Shown in pieces: positions 1-11,536 of a stretch of DNA of 64,000 nucleotides. Each line of letters begins with the position of its first letter. Position 1 is the first letter of the stretch. A program made the position numbers and the translations under genes. The DNA lies in contig JAAKBF010000094.1 of the NCBI GenBank assembly GCA_012656075.1, positions 186,001-250,000 of the forward strand. Direction: 5' to 3'. The notes beneath the pieces were generated by a model, which saw nothing but the letters and a program-made list of their open reading frames with translations, did not search any database and was not told the DNA's origin. This DNA comes from Phytophthora hibernalis (taxonomy: Eukaryota; Oomycota; Peronosporomycetes; Peronosporales; Peronosporaceae).

Positions 1-156
1 TAGTATACATGTACTGGCTATTTCAATTAAACATGCAGTCGTGGGGGTAATGTACGATTCATTCGGTTAGGACCAATGCCAAAAGGGTGCCTTGCTTTGC
101 CAAATGCCAACCCCCAGATTGGTCCGTCGCCAAATGGCCCGCACACCCCGGGTCAG

Positions 157-290
157 CTGTATGGCAGAGCGGGCTGCATGGCCCCTCTTTCCGCTAGGCT
201 GTATGACCATCTCGGCGGGTTGATCGCTAGTTAGACTGTATGTCCATCTAGGCGGGTGCTGCATCTGTATGGCTGAGCGGCGAGAGGTAC
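157..290. repeat. Degenerate CTGTATG-based repeat
   Basis: Four related units start at 157, 199, 236 and 265. The two best, 199-220 and 236-257, share CTGTATG-N-CCATCT-N-GGCGGGT and lie 37 bp apart. The outer two are more diverged and differently spaced (42 and 29 bp). This explains the small open frame on the minus strand here, which has no recognisable domain. Origin unknown. Confidence 0.45.
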
Positions 291-1204
291 AACCAGGACA
301 CCGCGGTAACTGATTGGATGACCTGCCCTCTACAGAGAACGAGACCCCCAATAAGATTGAGTTTTCGGGAGTGGGAAGGGAGAACTTGGCAGCATGAAGT
401 CACGCACACTCACCGACTTCACCAGAAGCGCCGGGTTCGACTGGTTCACCAGCATCGGCTTCGCTAACTTGTCGCCATGGTAGCCAGAGATGTAGCCCAA
501 CACGATCACGCGAGCGTGTACAGCCAAGTTTCCGACCACCGCCTTGAGGAGATGGTATTGGTATTCACCTCTGCACAATAGACGCCGCTGTCTGAGTTTG
601 CTTCGCTTCTTCTTCCGTGATGATCCTACTACTGCCGGTTGGCGCATATCATCAAGCTACCGGTATCGCTTTTCGGTCACAGAGAAAATTGCTTAACCTT
701 TAGTCTCCAGGCCGAAAGCGTACGGGTAGCATGGGCACAAGCCTACCCATACGCGCGAGCTCTGATAGTTTTATATGGAAGTTTATTTAAATTCCATATG
801 ATCAACAAAAACGAGCCAATGATCTTGGATACAGGATTTGAGTAAACGAGCATACATTTTACAAGATTTTGTAGGAAATATTCAACACGCACGTTTGACA
901 AGAAAACCTGTTGGTTTTGGCTAGTTTTAGCGTATTTGAGTTCTCTCGACTTTCCGTATTCTTCTCATCTAGTTTGTTTGAAGATTGAGCCTCTACAGGC
1001 CTCAAAAATATTTTTAAACACGATTATGTGTTTACCCGGATTGAGCCTGCGTTTTCGATACGATAGCTTGCTGGAATAAAGCTGAAAATAGATTCCTGAC
1101 TCTCTATTCCTTCGTCTTTGTCCTCGTAAGCTTGGTTTTTCGATAGCCCCTCTGTGGGCTTCAAACTTAATTTTTAAGTTGAGCATACCCGCACGCGCAC
1201 GAGT
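291..1204. other. Non-coding stretch with one weak internal repeat
   Basis: No recognised gene. Two diverged direct copies of a roughly 35-nt segment, each ending in TTTTTAA, lie near 977-1013 and 1144-1179. A minus frame at 330-647 is open for about 105 codons, but it shows no known motif and is treated as chance. Confidence 0.3.
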
Positions 1205-2283
1205 TTAACGGTGCGGTCTTTTTAGCGGCTCCACGAGGTCCATAAATCGTTTCTGCGCCACCACCAGCTCTGACATGAGGCCATTTTTGTCTGTTGCATT
1301 GCGTGTAGCTCCATGCTGGAGCAGCAGCTTCATGCACTCGACACGGTGCCACTCCACTGTGCAATGCAGTGGTGATCGACTGATGCAGACGATGTTAGGA
1401 TCACCTCCAAAGCGCAGTAACGTTTTCATCACGTCGATATGACCATTCACAGCAGCATAATACAGCGCAGTGCAACCGTCGCTGTCCACGAAGTTGACGT
1501 CCGCGAACTTTTACTCCAGCAGCGCTTGCATGAAGCTAGCCTTACTCTCCACCGCCGCGTAGTGAAACGGTGCCATCACTTTATCTACATGTTCCTGTCC
1601 ATTCAACTGTAGCGACACGTCATGCTGCATCAGCAACTCCAGCATCTCCACATACCCGTTTCCGACAGCTTCATACCACACCGTCATGCCCATCTTGTCC
1701 ACCACCTATTTGTCCGCCCCGCTTCGCAGCATAAAGTCCACCACTTCCGTGAATCCACCTGCAACCGCTTCATGAAGTGGCGCGTGGCTCGTTTGGTTGC
1801 TCAGATTCACATCTGCCTGCGCTTCTTGCACCAGGAACTTGACCATCTCCACGTGTCCGTCTTGACAGGCAATGTACACTGACGTGACGCCCTTCTCGAT
1901 CGGCTCGTTCACCTTTGCACCTGCTTATTTAAAAATAATTCTAGCTCGCCGACCAGGTCTCTGATAATGGAGCTTGGCTTGAGCGATGGCGACCGAAACA
2001 CCAAATGAACCGGAGCTTGTGGCTGCGTGACGGGCCGCCGCGTGACTGCATGGCTAGAGCGAGGCCATTTTTCGCTGGTGCTGCTGCAACTTGAGTCCTG
2101 CTGGAACTTGATCTCTGCTGCAACTTGAGCTTGCACTTGGCAAACTTGTGTGATGACTTCCTTAGCTTGAAAATACAATTTCTTCAGCTCCGTCCCCATC
2201 GCTTGTTTGCTTCGCTCACCATCTTCCCTTCCTACGTATAGAAATACACCAACCAGAGCTGAAAGTGTGGGGATTTGAAACAA
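1205..2283 (-). pseudogene. Ankyrin-repeat protein gene, broken
   Basis: The reading frame from about 1912 down to 1205 encodes roughly six ankyrin repeats. Typical helix pairs include APLHEAVAGGFTEVVDFML and TALYYAAVNGHIDVMKTLL. Two in-frame stop codons interrupt it, at 1706-1708 and 1511-1513, and the repeat frame continues cleanly after each. The upstream block (about 1909-2283) is in another frame and encodes a coiled, Gln-rich N-terminus with a possible ATG at 2199. It joins the repeats through an intron or a frameshift. Ankyrin-repeat proteins are general protein-interaction scaffolds, so no specific partner can be inferred. The stops are not homopolymer errors, so real decay is the better reading. 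Confidence 0.65.
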
Positions 2284-2682
2284 CGAACCCCGCAGTGGCA
2301 GTCAGAGCTTTCAAATTGATAGATTTAGACACTTAATGTTGTTGTCAATCCCATTTATGCCCTGCAGAAGCTGTCGCCTCCAGTGAGTTGATGAACCAGC
2401 GTCTTCAAAATGATATCGCCGGCCAAATGCGTTAAATTCATGGCCAGAGGTCATTGCTCTCTGTTGAAGTGGAGGCTCGGCCCCAACTCTAACCACAGTA
2501 CCGTAAACCTGCTATATTGTATAGCACCAGGTCCACTTTAGAATCTGATGTACAACTCCATAATGGTTGGTAGACAATACTTGTGACAGTGTTTTAGAAT
2601 GACTTATACAAACTCCTTATACGCAGCAAGGCTACTTGCTGCTCCTTAATATCACTTTGTCTTTTGACGCTTTCCTACACAA
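2284..2682. other. Non-coding spacer
   Basis: Nothing recognisable is seen between the ankyrin pseudogene and the left hAT end at 2683. Confidence 0.4.
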
Positions 2683-2692
2683 TAGGGATAGG
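2683..2692 (+). repeat. Candidate hAT left terminus A
   Basis: TAGGGATAGG followed by a run rich in GCATTAATGC. The same arrangement recurs at 4916, and related TAGAGATGG ends occur at 6499 and 21952. All lie at the edges of hAT transposase remnants. No matching right end was found for this copy. Confidence 0.45.
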
Positions 2693-2812
2693 CAAATGCA
2701 TGCATTATGGCATTAATGCACTGCACCGATTGCATTAATGGCATCGATGCAACGCATTTGTTTCGATCTCTTGCAAGTAAAAATAGATTCTCAGTAAATA
2801 ACAGTAGTAACG

Positions 2813-4377
2813 CTAAAACTCAACTTTCTGCTCCTCACTAGCGTCATACGAACAAGGGTTGCTATTCTCAAGGGTTTCCGTGCCTGCCTTGTCGCTATCG
2901 TCGTCGCTATTAATATCGTCGTCGATGTCGTCGTCGATGTCGTCTTCTTCATCGTCAGTCTAGCTCTCGTCGCCCACCCGGTAGAAGATGTTGGACTTGG
3001 CGTCCTTGCCACTAGCGTTGCAGTATATAAAGACTAGTTTCTTCACACGTCCAATCGATTCCGTCGTTTCGTGTGAATGAAATCGTGGATACTCCATGAT
3101 CGTTCACTAGATGCTGAAGACGTTGGAGTTGTGTAAATCAAAGCAGCCAACGGAGCTAAAAGCGGATAGTAGCTGTCCATATCAGCTGTCCTGTAACACT
3201 TCTAATCCCACCACGCATTGGGGAGAGTTTCACCTCCTTTGCTCGCGTCTCGGGTGACCACCTCTCTTTCTTGAGGTACAGACAACGACGGTGAAACTTA
3301 CCCTCCCCGTCGACATTCATTTTCAATACAGTTGTAGAAAGGTCAGAAGACAAAAACTCGACCCCCTACTGCGGTCTTAGCTGTAATTGGTCAAAACATA
3401 TTATGAATTTTCTTTTTTCTTAAGTTTAAAGTCACACTGAAGGGGGTCGAGTTTTTGTGGGGGAGTTTCACCGTCGTTGTCTGTAGAAGTCGGAAGCCTC
3501 AGCTTCAATTTGAGTCTCTTCAGCTGCCGTTGACACTAATCCAGTCCTTCTAACAAGCTTTGTGACGGACATGACGCTGTCGGCCAAGTCCACGCCCACA
3601 AAGTCAGCGATTGGTTTTGTTTGGTCGAGGAGAAACGAGACACCCATAGTATGTGTGTACAGGAAGTCCCACCGCTCTTTAATCAATGCCAGTATGATCT
3701 TTTGAACACGCTTGGTACGTGCAGAATTGACTCAGCGTACACGGGGCTGCGGTGAAGCTCGCTGAGTTGCCAGTATACCATGGAAATGCAGCAGGTGTCT
3801 TGCTCCAGCATGGCGACAACTTCCACAAGAGGCCCCAACAGAATTTGCACCAGTTTTAGATGCCTCCAGAAATGTGTGTCGTCCACAATTGCTTGAACTT
3901 CCTTGAGCTTTGCTGTTGCCCACATCGCTTCAGGAATTTGTTTTGGCGAATGTTTTAGCAATTGTACGTTGATTGTCGGATGCACTCTTGATGCAACTCA
4001 AAGCTAGAGTACCATCTTGTTGGCACGGGCAACCGCAGTGCCCGCCGATGCTCTTCTTTTCCGGTCTTTTGTAGCTTGCAAAATCTTGCGAGTAGCTGCA
4101 GTCGGTTCCTGATGAACTTGGCCAGAGTGACCGACTTAGCGAGTGCTGGATGCATCCAAGGTAGGCTCAGCACCTCGTCCATAACTAGATTCAGTGCATG
4201 ACTGCTGCACCCGTTGCAAAAGATGGTTCGCTTCCGCTCGATGATTTCCCACGCCTTCTGCATGACAGGAGCATTGTCAGTCGTCACAGATACCACTACT
4301 TGTTTCACAGCGGCCGTGTTAATCTCATCGATGACAGATCCAATTTCTTTGGTACTCGGATGTTTGTTCAGCCTCAC
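2813..4377 (-). pseudogene. hAT-family transposase remnant A (DUF659 type)
   Basis: Reading leftward from 4377, one frame carries the hAT/DUF659 signature VVVSVTTDNAPVMQKA, then CNGCSSHALNLVMDEVL and LPVPTRWYSS. The protein continues in other frames at 3985-3683 and 3686-3468, and ends near 2813 in an acidic tail encoded by GAC-rich repeats (about 2870-2960). At least three frame changes are needed, so it is inactive as read. The 4380-4780 region may hold the degenerate N-terminus, but no clear BED finger could be read. hAT transposases cut and paste DNA through an RNase H-like core. Confidence 0.75.
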
Positions 4378-4915
4378 CGGTCTTTTTGATACACCAAAGT
4401 TGCGGCCGCATCAGGGAGACACAACGACGTAATTGACAATCTTCTTCTTTCTGACGCTAGACCAGCCATGGGTTCCAGTGCGTCGAAGTCATTACACCTT
4501 CTCTGCCATTTTCAGGGTGCGGTGCCACGATTACGTAGACCACATAACAAATGGCCTTTTGTCCAAGAAACGTTCTCGCTGAGACCGTCATCCCGACCAT
4601 CTTTCTTCTCCCTGACATAAATCCTCGCCAGCCCGCTCGCGTATGTGCCGGGTGTACATGCATCAAGAGATCGTAGCGTGCACAAGTTGCCAGGATCTTC
4701 GGAGGGAGCGGCACACATTGCACAGTACGGAGCCGCCCATACAGTAATTTGCTGCGTGGAAGTACCACTAAGGGCTAGGTTAATATTGACATTTGGAGAG
4801 TGTTGAAGTTTGTTGATATATAGAGGATTAGGACTTTAGAGAATAATACGGAGAGTTAGGAAGAGAGAGGTTCTGTGGGCGGAAGCCGTAGGAGACGAGA
4901 AGATAGCTTGTGTGG

Positions 4916-5070
4916 TAGGGATGGGTAAATGCAACCGTGGCATTAATGTCATTTCGAGTGCAATGGCATTTGTGCATTAATGCGTGCACTTCAACCAAAT
5001 GCAATGCATTTGGTACGCCTTCATCCAATGCATTTGGGTGAAGGCGTATCTTTCTCGAGAAAGATAAAAA
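4916..5070. repeat. hAT left end B with stacked palindromes
   Basis: TAGGGATGGG at 4916-4925 opens a terminal region that contains three consecutive inverted repeats. 4994-5014 is palindromic around an AATGCATT core with one central mismatch. 5015-5023 pairs with 5039-5047 (ACGCCTTCA/TGAAGGCGT). 5048-5065 is a perfect 18-bp palindrome centred on CTCGAG. Subterminal repeats of this kind bind transposase in hAT elements; that role is inferred here. Confidence 0.5.
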
Positions 5071-5362
5071 TACCTTCGCGCCCTGAGCGTGCTGACAGAT
5101 CTCAATATGTTCTGCTGCAGAGCGGGTATTGCCACCTTAACGCGCCCATCGCCAACTTGATGGCGCATGATGCCCCTTCACCTTTGTTGCCAGCAATGCT
5201 GGCGCAGAATGCCCTCGCCAATTGATGGCACAGATTCAACAAATCCTCCCACCACTTGATGGCGCTGAATTGGCTAGCGTGGTTACGTGCTCTACACTAT
5301 AACAGAAGCAAGCGCAAGGAGTTGTACTGAATCACAGGGCACTAGATAGACGACATCGCCAG

Positions 5363-6088
5363 ATGCATGAGCTTCAAGAGGAGGCGATGCTAGACTACTG
5401 CACGGCAGTGCGTCTACTACCCATTCTTCAATTAACTCTGCAGCAGCAACGTCCTCCGCCCCATGCCTCGACTTCACTGCACCACCCATGCCTCGAGCGC
5501 GTGCACCCCGCCTGGAAGGAATTCAACTACACTGACGGCGACTACCCCGATAAGACCTGCAGCCACTGCTCCACGAAGCTGTTCAAGTGTCAGCCGAGTC
5601 GTAATTTACTCAAGCACCTGGGGTCGTGTCCTGGGTTAGATGAGGCCGAGCAGCTCAAGTGGTGGCGCTACGGAGAACCTGAAAAAAGCGCGAGCGGAAG
5701 CGCCAAAAGCGCAAAAAGAAGCAACACCCAATCTCCTGGTGCTACACAAGATTCCGTTATGACTTAAGCATCGCTATCGCAGTCGCAGCCGATCATGTCT
5801 TTTGCTGGAGATATCGACAGCAAGGAGAAGAATCGCTTTCAGTCAGAAATTGCATGGGGATTTTACGCTGCTGGTCTTCCGTTTCGGAGCATAGAGGTGC
5901 CTCGGATGCGGAAGACTTTGACGATTCTGCAGCCAGAAATGGAAAGATTCCTACCTACTAGGAAAGCCTTGGCTGGTCGCCTTCTGACGAAGGAATTCGA
6001 GCTCGAGAAGGCCGCTTTGGTTGCACGACTGCGAGATGAGCTTGCTCACGATGCGATATTCCAGCAACTACGGAGTGTCTTAAGTTGA
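5363..6088 (+). pseudogene. hAT transposase N-terminus B with BED zinc finger
   Basis: The frame reads a BED finger, CSHCSTKLFKC followed by NLLKHLGSC, preceded by HPAWKEF, and then a TAA stop at 5765-5767. The same frame resumes at once with the segment that normally follows in hAT proteins (WGFYAAGLPFRSIEVP), running to 6088. After that the homology ends: there is no DUF659 core and no dimerisation domain. It is a truncated element with a premature stop. It lies just inside the left end at 4916 and is oriented away from it. Confidence 0.7.
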
Positions 6089-6449
6089 AACGAGCCTCAA
6101 TAGAAGCAGAAAGAACCAAGCTAGAATTTGCGCTATCAATATGTTTCAAACATGAAGTTGCGGTGTTCGTTTTGCTGAAACCCCCACATAATGCTGTTTT
6201 CAGTTCCGATTAAGTCAGGTATGGTGTGTTAATAGTACTACGTATTAGACACGATAAGCTTACCGGTAGAACACACGTACTTGCGGTGTGTGTTGTCGGT
6301 TCCTAGTCATACGATATGGAAACGAAGCGAAAACGACGAATACAAGGTCTTTATAGGTATTTGCCACGGCATTATGGCGACCATCGACACGACGAACCTA
6401 GCCCCAGTTCTCGCGAAGCGGAGACTGCAATTCCACATCAGTACAAACG
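6089..6449. other. Non-coding remnant
   Basis: Degenerate sequence between hAT remnant B and the palindrome at 6450. No gene is seen. Confidence 0.35.
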
Positions 6450-6498
6450 CTGCTGAGCATAAATTACGGGTAAATTACCCGTAATTTATGCTCAGCAG
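6450..6498. repeat. Perfect 24-bp-arm palindrome
   Basis: Two exactly complementary 24-bp arms, starting CTGCTGAGCATAAATTACGG, are separated by a single base at 6474. Pairing stops at both ends (G opposite T). The motif TAGAGATGG, the presumed left end of the next hAT element, begins at the very next base, 6499. Confidence 0.85.
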
Positions 6499-8733
6499 TA
6501 GAGATGGTTTTGGATTGGAATAGTAAAGAACGTTTTAAATGCACCAAAACGTTTTAAACAGTTTAGAAGTGTCCAAAAGTCCAAAAGTCAGTGCGCCAGG
6601 GTCTTTGGAAGCTGCCGTGAACCCATTGACGCCTAGCAGTGTGAAAAGAGCTTCGCCATGGCGACATCACGTGGAGCTGCGGCTGACTTGCCAGCGAACT
6701 CATCGCCGACCCCTTCTGCTCATGCCCTGCGGGTTCTTCCCCATCACGGAGGGCACTGCGATCGCCCCTGGCTCCGCCGTACGGAGATCTAGTGGCTACA
6801 GCCCTTACCAACGAGAAAATCCCGAGCCAAGCTCGTCAAGAGTTGGCTTGGCGTCGGCACGCAGGGTGATGTTCTCACCTCAGCAAGGCTCGCAGACTCC
6901 AGCTTACTCGCCTCCGACACCAGCTCCTGTAGCTTCGCCCCGTCAATCGACTCCGACTCAATCACCCAGCTCTAAACTTCAGCGCGGTCACCTCGGACTC
7001 CCCGTACACCAATATCGTCAACTCTAACACGATCCCCGCACTCCCCGTACCCCGCGAACCCCAGGATCTTCTAGGCGATCTAGGCTTTCAACTTTGAAGA
7101 CCGGGCGATCGCGTGACATGATTTGGAAGCACAACACCATTGAACGCGAAAATGGCAAGAAACACGGGCGTTGCATCTACTGCGGCACGCTCAAGAAAAA
7201 TGGTAAACCTAGTGGGAACTTGCTGAACCACTTGGCGAAGCCTAACCTGTGCCCAAGTGTCCCCAGAGCTGTTCAAACTGCGCTACGACCTGTACCTGTC
7301 CCAGCACCAGCGCCGACAACCGACACAAATGTGGAGCCTGCATCGCGTGATATTGATCAAGACGCTTTTGATATGGCACTTGCTCGGGTGTTTTTTGTCT
7401 GCGCACTGCCTTTCATTCTTGTGGAAGCTCAAGTATTTCGAGACTTTATTGCTCTGGTGGCCCCCTCTGTCAAAATACCGTCGAGACACAAGCTCAGTAT
7501 GGTGCTATTAAAACGAGTGAGAGATGAAATTCGTTTGAAGGTCATCCAGATGATTAATGCTCACACATATGTGTCACTTGTTACTGATGGATGGACGGAT
7601 ACAAACGGCTCAAGCATGATTAATTTCATGGTTGTCGCGCCCGGGTTACCTTCGCTCTTTTGGTCGTCATGGTCAACAAGGTCAAATAAACATACCGCGC
7701 GCTATCTTGCTGGCGAAATTGACAAAGTCATTGAAGAAGTTGAGCACGAGACCACAGCACAAGTGGTTGGAGTTGTCACTGATAATGCAAAAACATGAGA
7801 AGAGCGACGAGTCAAGTCCAGCGTAGGCGCCCAAACATGATCAGTGGTGGATGCTCGGCCCATGTTTTGAATTTACTGATGCAAGATATCGGTCATTTTC
7901 CTGTCATCAAGGCCGTTTTATCAAGAGCCGTGGCTCTCACTCGCTTTGTACGGGATCATCTAGCACTTTATGACGAGTTGAAGCAGCTGCAGCAAGGTGT
8001 ACGAGACGCGGGTTCCAAAGCCAGATATCTCGTTTTGCCGGTCCCGACGCGGTGGTATTCGTTGCATGGTTGCCTTCGCGATGTGCTGGACAGCCGAGAG
8101 ACACTGGAGAAACTCTACTTGAATCCTGACTATGAGGAGTTCATGGACCGGTATCGTGGAACCGCGTCAAACCGGAAGAAACTTCTCTATATGATAGCGT
8201 TGATTCGCGACGATGTGTTCTGGAACAGCCTAAGAACTATAGTTCGACTGTTTGATCCCATAATCGAAGCCCTTTGTGCTCTGGAGGCTGACAATGGGTT
8301 TGTTTCAGGGTCTATCGATGGTTTAGATGGCTGCGGTATCACACCGTGTACGGTGTTACGTCCCCGGAACCGGAACCATAATTGTCCGAGTCGGAGAATG
8401 AATCGGACGAGAGCGACTCGGAGGAGTGCGAATCTACACAGCAGCAAGCTCTAAATGGTATTGAGGTTCTCAACGACGCAGCTGCAATTGTGGCCCCGGT
8501 GGCACCTGTGGACAACGGAGTAGCAGTTGATGAGGCCTCCTCACAGGGCGATGGTGCATACACAAATCTCACCGCTGTTCGTCTCGATCATCTCAAGGCC
8601 TCTTTCGCGAGAAAATTCAGAAACGGTGGAGATACGTGCACACAAACGCAATGGCGTTAGCCTTCATGCTGGATCCATCGATGACCATCGACGATTTCGT
8701 GGGTTCTGACGATGATCAAGTAGACGATCAAGT
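6499..8733 (+). pseudogene. hAT-family transposase C
   Basis: A candidate terminal motif TAGAGATGG lies at 6499-6507. A Pro/Ser-rich N-terminal stretch (about 6600-7080, interrupted) precedes a BED finger (CIYCGTLKK, then NLLNHLAKPNLC; ATG at 7118). The DUF659 core follows: SLVTDGWTDTNGSSMINF and VVGVVTDNAK. The frame breaks at an A-run near 7790 and resumes with GGCSAHVLNLLMQDI, LPVPTRWYSLHGC and FDPIIEALCALE. A second break near 8340 leads to an acidic linker, and a third near 8640 to AMALAFMLDPSMTIDDFVG. Homology ends near 8733, where a Nup85-like fragment begins, so the dimerisation domain is missing. Confidence 0.8.
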
Positions 8734-9545
8734 GTGCACGCTACCAGTTCATTGGCCACAATGGCGTTGCTCCTCTGCACCAGGTCTTTCAGGTAAGCGG
8801 CCATCCATGAGAAGCCCAGCGTAGTGATGTCCTTCAACGCGCTATGGATGTCGCACTGCATGATGGCCTGGATAACGCAGTCGAAGTTGTTCATCTTTTT
8901 CTCCTCGGGGGGTAGGAGCGGAAGCAGTTGGCCATCAGGAACTCGAAGCGGTGCGCGATGGTCTTGGGTTCATCCAGAAACAGCCGCGCCAGCATGAGTT
9001 CGTACCAGCTCGTCGCATTGCTCTCCAACACCACCTCCTTGACCGCTATTATCTCCATCAGCTTTGTTAGCCCGGCGTTCGACTAGACGCAGCCGTCCGT
9101 GTTGAGCAGGTACTGGCACGTCCAGGCATGAACAGCAGCAGCTTCTGCCCAGCCTGGAACGCCGCCTTCATGGACGCGCCTGTGAATGATCCGGCGGCGT
9201 GCAAGAACAGCGACTTATAGCTGGAGTGCATCACCAGCAGCGTCGCGGTGATCGGGCCACTGCCAGCCATCACGAGGATCTGGATCGTTTCCTAGAAGGT
9301 CGGGTCCAGCTCGGTCTTGGGCTGCGTCTTGAGTCTCTCGCTCTCCTCCTACGTCCGCTTCAGCAGGGCGCAGCAGTAGTACTCCTGCAGTCACTGCGCC
9401 AATCCGTAGCCCTGTGCGCGGTTGCCTCCACGCGCGCCGCCAAGCAGCAGCAGCAACTCACACAGATGCCACAGCGACACCTTGAGCAGATCCAGGAACT
9501 CCTCATCGGCGTCGCCCTCCAGATGGTCTTCTTGCGCCAACCAGA
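8734..9545 (-). pseudogene. Nup85-like nucleoporin fragment, dead copy
   Basis: Read leftward from about 9540, the minus strand encodes EEFLDLLKVSLWHLCELLLL, then ETIQILVMAGSGPITATLL, SWYELMLARLFLDEPKT, and CDIHSALKDITTLGFSWMAA followed by LKDLV. The order and the D-I-H...W...L-x-D-L pattern match the helical repeats of Nup85, a scaffold subunit of the Y-complex of the nuclear pore. At least four in-frame stops (three between 9290 and 9410, one near 9085) and two frame changes (about 9110 and 8910) disrupt it. It has no N- or C-terminus. It is wedged between a truncated hAT element and a truncated LINE, which suggests capture during transposition. The family call is from memory of the fold pattern. 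Confidence 0.6.
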
Positions 9546-11536
9546 TGTCTTAAGTGCCTCGTGGTACTCGCGGCTGGAGCCGGTGGGAAACGCAGTGGAC
9601 GGCAGCACGGCGCCGATCCTGCAGCGCGTCGGAGTATTCCAGGGGTGCCCGCTGAGTCCACCACTGTTCTCGGCGGCGATCAGCCCCCTCCTCCACGCGT
9701 TGCAGCTACTGCCCAGCTCGGGAGTACAGCTCTCGGGCGACGACCGCCCCGGTGTCTCCGCGTATGCCGACGACCTCAAGACCTTCAGCGGTATAAAGGC
9801 AGGCGTCACCGAGCAGCACGAGCTAGTGGCCATGTTCCTGCGATGGACCGGCATGGCGACGAACCCGGCCAAGTGCAGATCGATGGGCGTGCGCCGCAAC
9901 GGCAACGGCGCCATCTAGACGGACCACCTGGAGCTGGCGCTGGACGACACGCCGATCCCACGTTGACGCACCTGCAGTCGTACACGTACGTGGGGATCGG
10001 CGACGGCTTCGACCACGTGCGCCGCCTAGTCGCACTGGCGCCCAAGCTCAAGTCGCTCAAGCACGACGTGACGGCGCTGATGGAGTCCGGCCTCGCGCCG
10101 TGGCAGGTGGTGAAGGCCGTGAAGGTGTACCTCTACCCTCGGGTGGAGTACGCCCTCCGGCACCTTGCGGCCCGACGACCAGCTTCTGGAGGGCTTCGAC
10201 CTCCACCTCCGTCGCGGCCTCCGCCACCTGCTTCGCCTCCCCAAGAGCGCCAACAACGACTTCGTGTACGCGCCGGTGTCGCGCGGCGGGCTGGGTTTCC
10301 TGCCGCTGGTGGAGTTGCACGCGGCGCAGCAGATCGCGCACGGGTGGCAAATGCTCAACTCGCCGGACCCAGCCATCCGGCGCATCGCGCGCGAGCAGCT
10401 ACACCAGGTCGCTGACGCGCGGCACTTGATCGACAAGCAGCACTGGAAGTAGCGCGGCGACGAGCTGTGCGAGATCCTCCTGAAGGGGAGCTCGGGACGT
10501 TGGCCCACGCGCCACCCAAGCGGCGCAACGGCGACATTGGCTCGGTGTGGGTCGACGTCCGCAAGAACCTCAAGGCCTTCCGGTTGAAGCTCGCGACCGC
10601 GCCCGCCGACCCAGAGTCCGGCGCACCGGCCAAGCCGCTGCAGCTTCGCGTGCCGCACCACACTGAGTGGCTGGACCACCGCAACGTGCTGCGGCACGTG
10701 AAGCAGCACATGAAGAACATACGCTGGCGGGCATGGTGCGACCACGTGGACCAAGGCCGGACGGCGCGCGCGCATGGCGGCATCGGGAGTGGCTTCCTGA
10801 CGAGGCCGCGGGGCATGTGGAAAGTGACTACCGCTTCGCGGTGGCCGCCCGCCTCAACATGCTCGACACGGTGAACGTGCTCGCGCGCCGACGCCTCCGC
10901 GCCCACGACCGATGCCGCCGCCCGGGCTGTCGTTGGAAGGAGACGTTGGCACACGTCCTCAACCACTGCCCGAGCACGATGGACAGCATCCGCGGTCGCC
11001 AAGACGACGCTCTCAAGGAAATCGAGCGCACGCTCCACGCGTCGTCGAGCGACCGCCAGGGCCGCACTGAGCTCCGCACGAACCAGACCGTGCCGGGTCT
11101 GGCTGGACCAGCCCTGCGCCCCGACCTCCAGGTCTTCAACCACGACCAACGCACGGTCGCGGTGGTGGACCTGGCGATCGCGTTCGACGAGCAGCCGCGC
11201 GACGACCCAGAGAGCTCAGGGCTGGCCAAGGCGGCGGCCGAGAAGAAGGCCAAGTACGCGGGCATCAAGCGGCACCTCGAGCGCCAAGGGTGGAAGGCCC
11301 ACCTTTCGGCGCTCGTGTACGGTTCGCTGGGCTCGGTGGCACCTAGCAACTACAAGGTGTACACCGAGCTCCTGGGGCTGCTCAAGTGCGATGCCAAGCG
11401 GCTGGACCGGCAGCTGTCGTTGGCGTGCATCCAGTCCAGCCGCCGCATCTGGAACTGGCACTGCGCCCAGCACCGCGCCAGGCAGCACCAAGACCAACCG
11501 GCCGCAAGGGACAGGCGGGTGACGGAGACCGGCTAG
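9546..11536 (+). pseudogene. 5'-truncated LINE with restriction-like endonuclease (R2/NeSL/Utopia-like)
   Basis: The reverse transcriptase starts abruptly just before motif B (GVFQGCPLSPPLF), so the N-terminal two thirds is missing. The catalytic AYADDL follows, then the thumb, in several frames (breaks near 9918, 10180, 10450 and 10800). The last open frame, to 11536, carries a CCHC finger (C-x4-C-x7-H-x4-C, about 10915-10970) and a restriction-like endonuclease core, LRPDLQVF...VVDLAIAF, near 11115-11180. RT, then CCHC, then RLE is the order of site-specific LINEs such as R2, NeSL and Utopia, not APE-type LINEs. The very high GC and Arg/Ala-rich composition differ from the neighbours. 5' truncation is usual for target-primed insertion. 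Confidence 0.75.

Noticed and set aside
430..450. GGGTTCGACTGG, similar to a tRNA T-loop
   Set aside because: No acceptor stem, D-arm or anticodon arm could be paired around it.
2870..2960. GAC/TCG-rich run as a stand-alone microsatellite
   Set aside because: It reads as the acidic C-terminal tail of hAT remnant A, so it is listed with that gene.
9360..9914. 184-codon minus frame over the RT start
   Set aside because: No motif; it overlaps the plus-strand RT box and the Nup85 frame, which are both recognisable.
10026..11349. Long minus-strand open frames opposite the GC-rich LINE
   Set aside because: Arg/Ala/Ser-rich shadows caused by high GC; the plus strand carries the RT, CCHC and endonuclease motifs.
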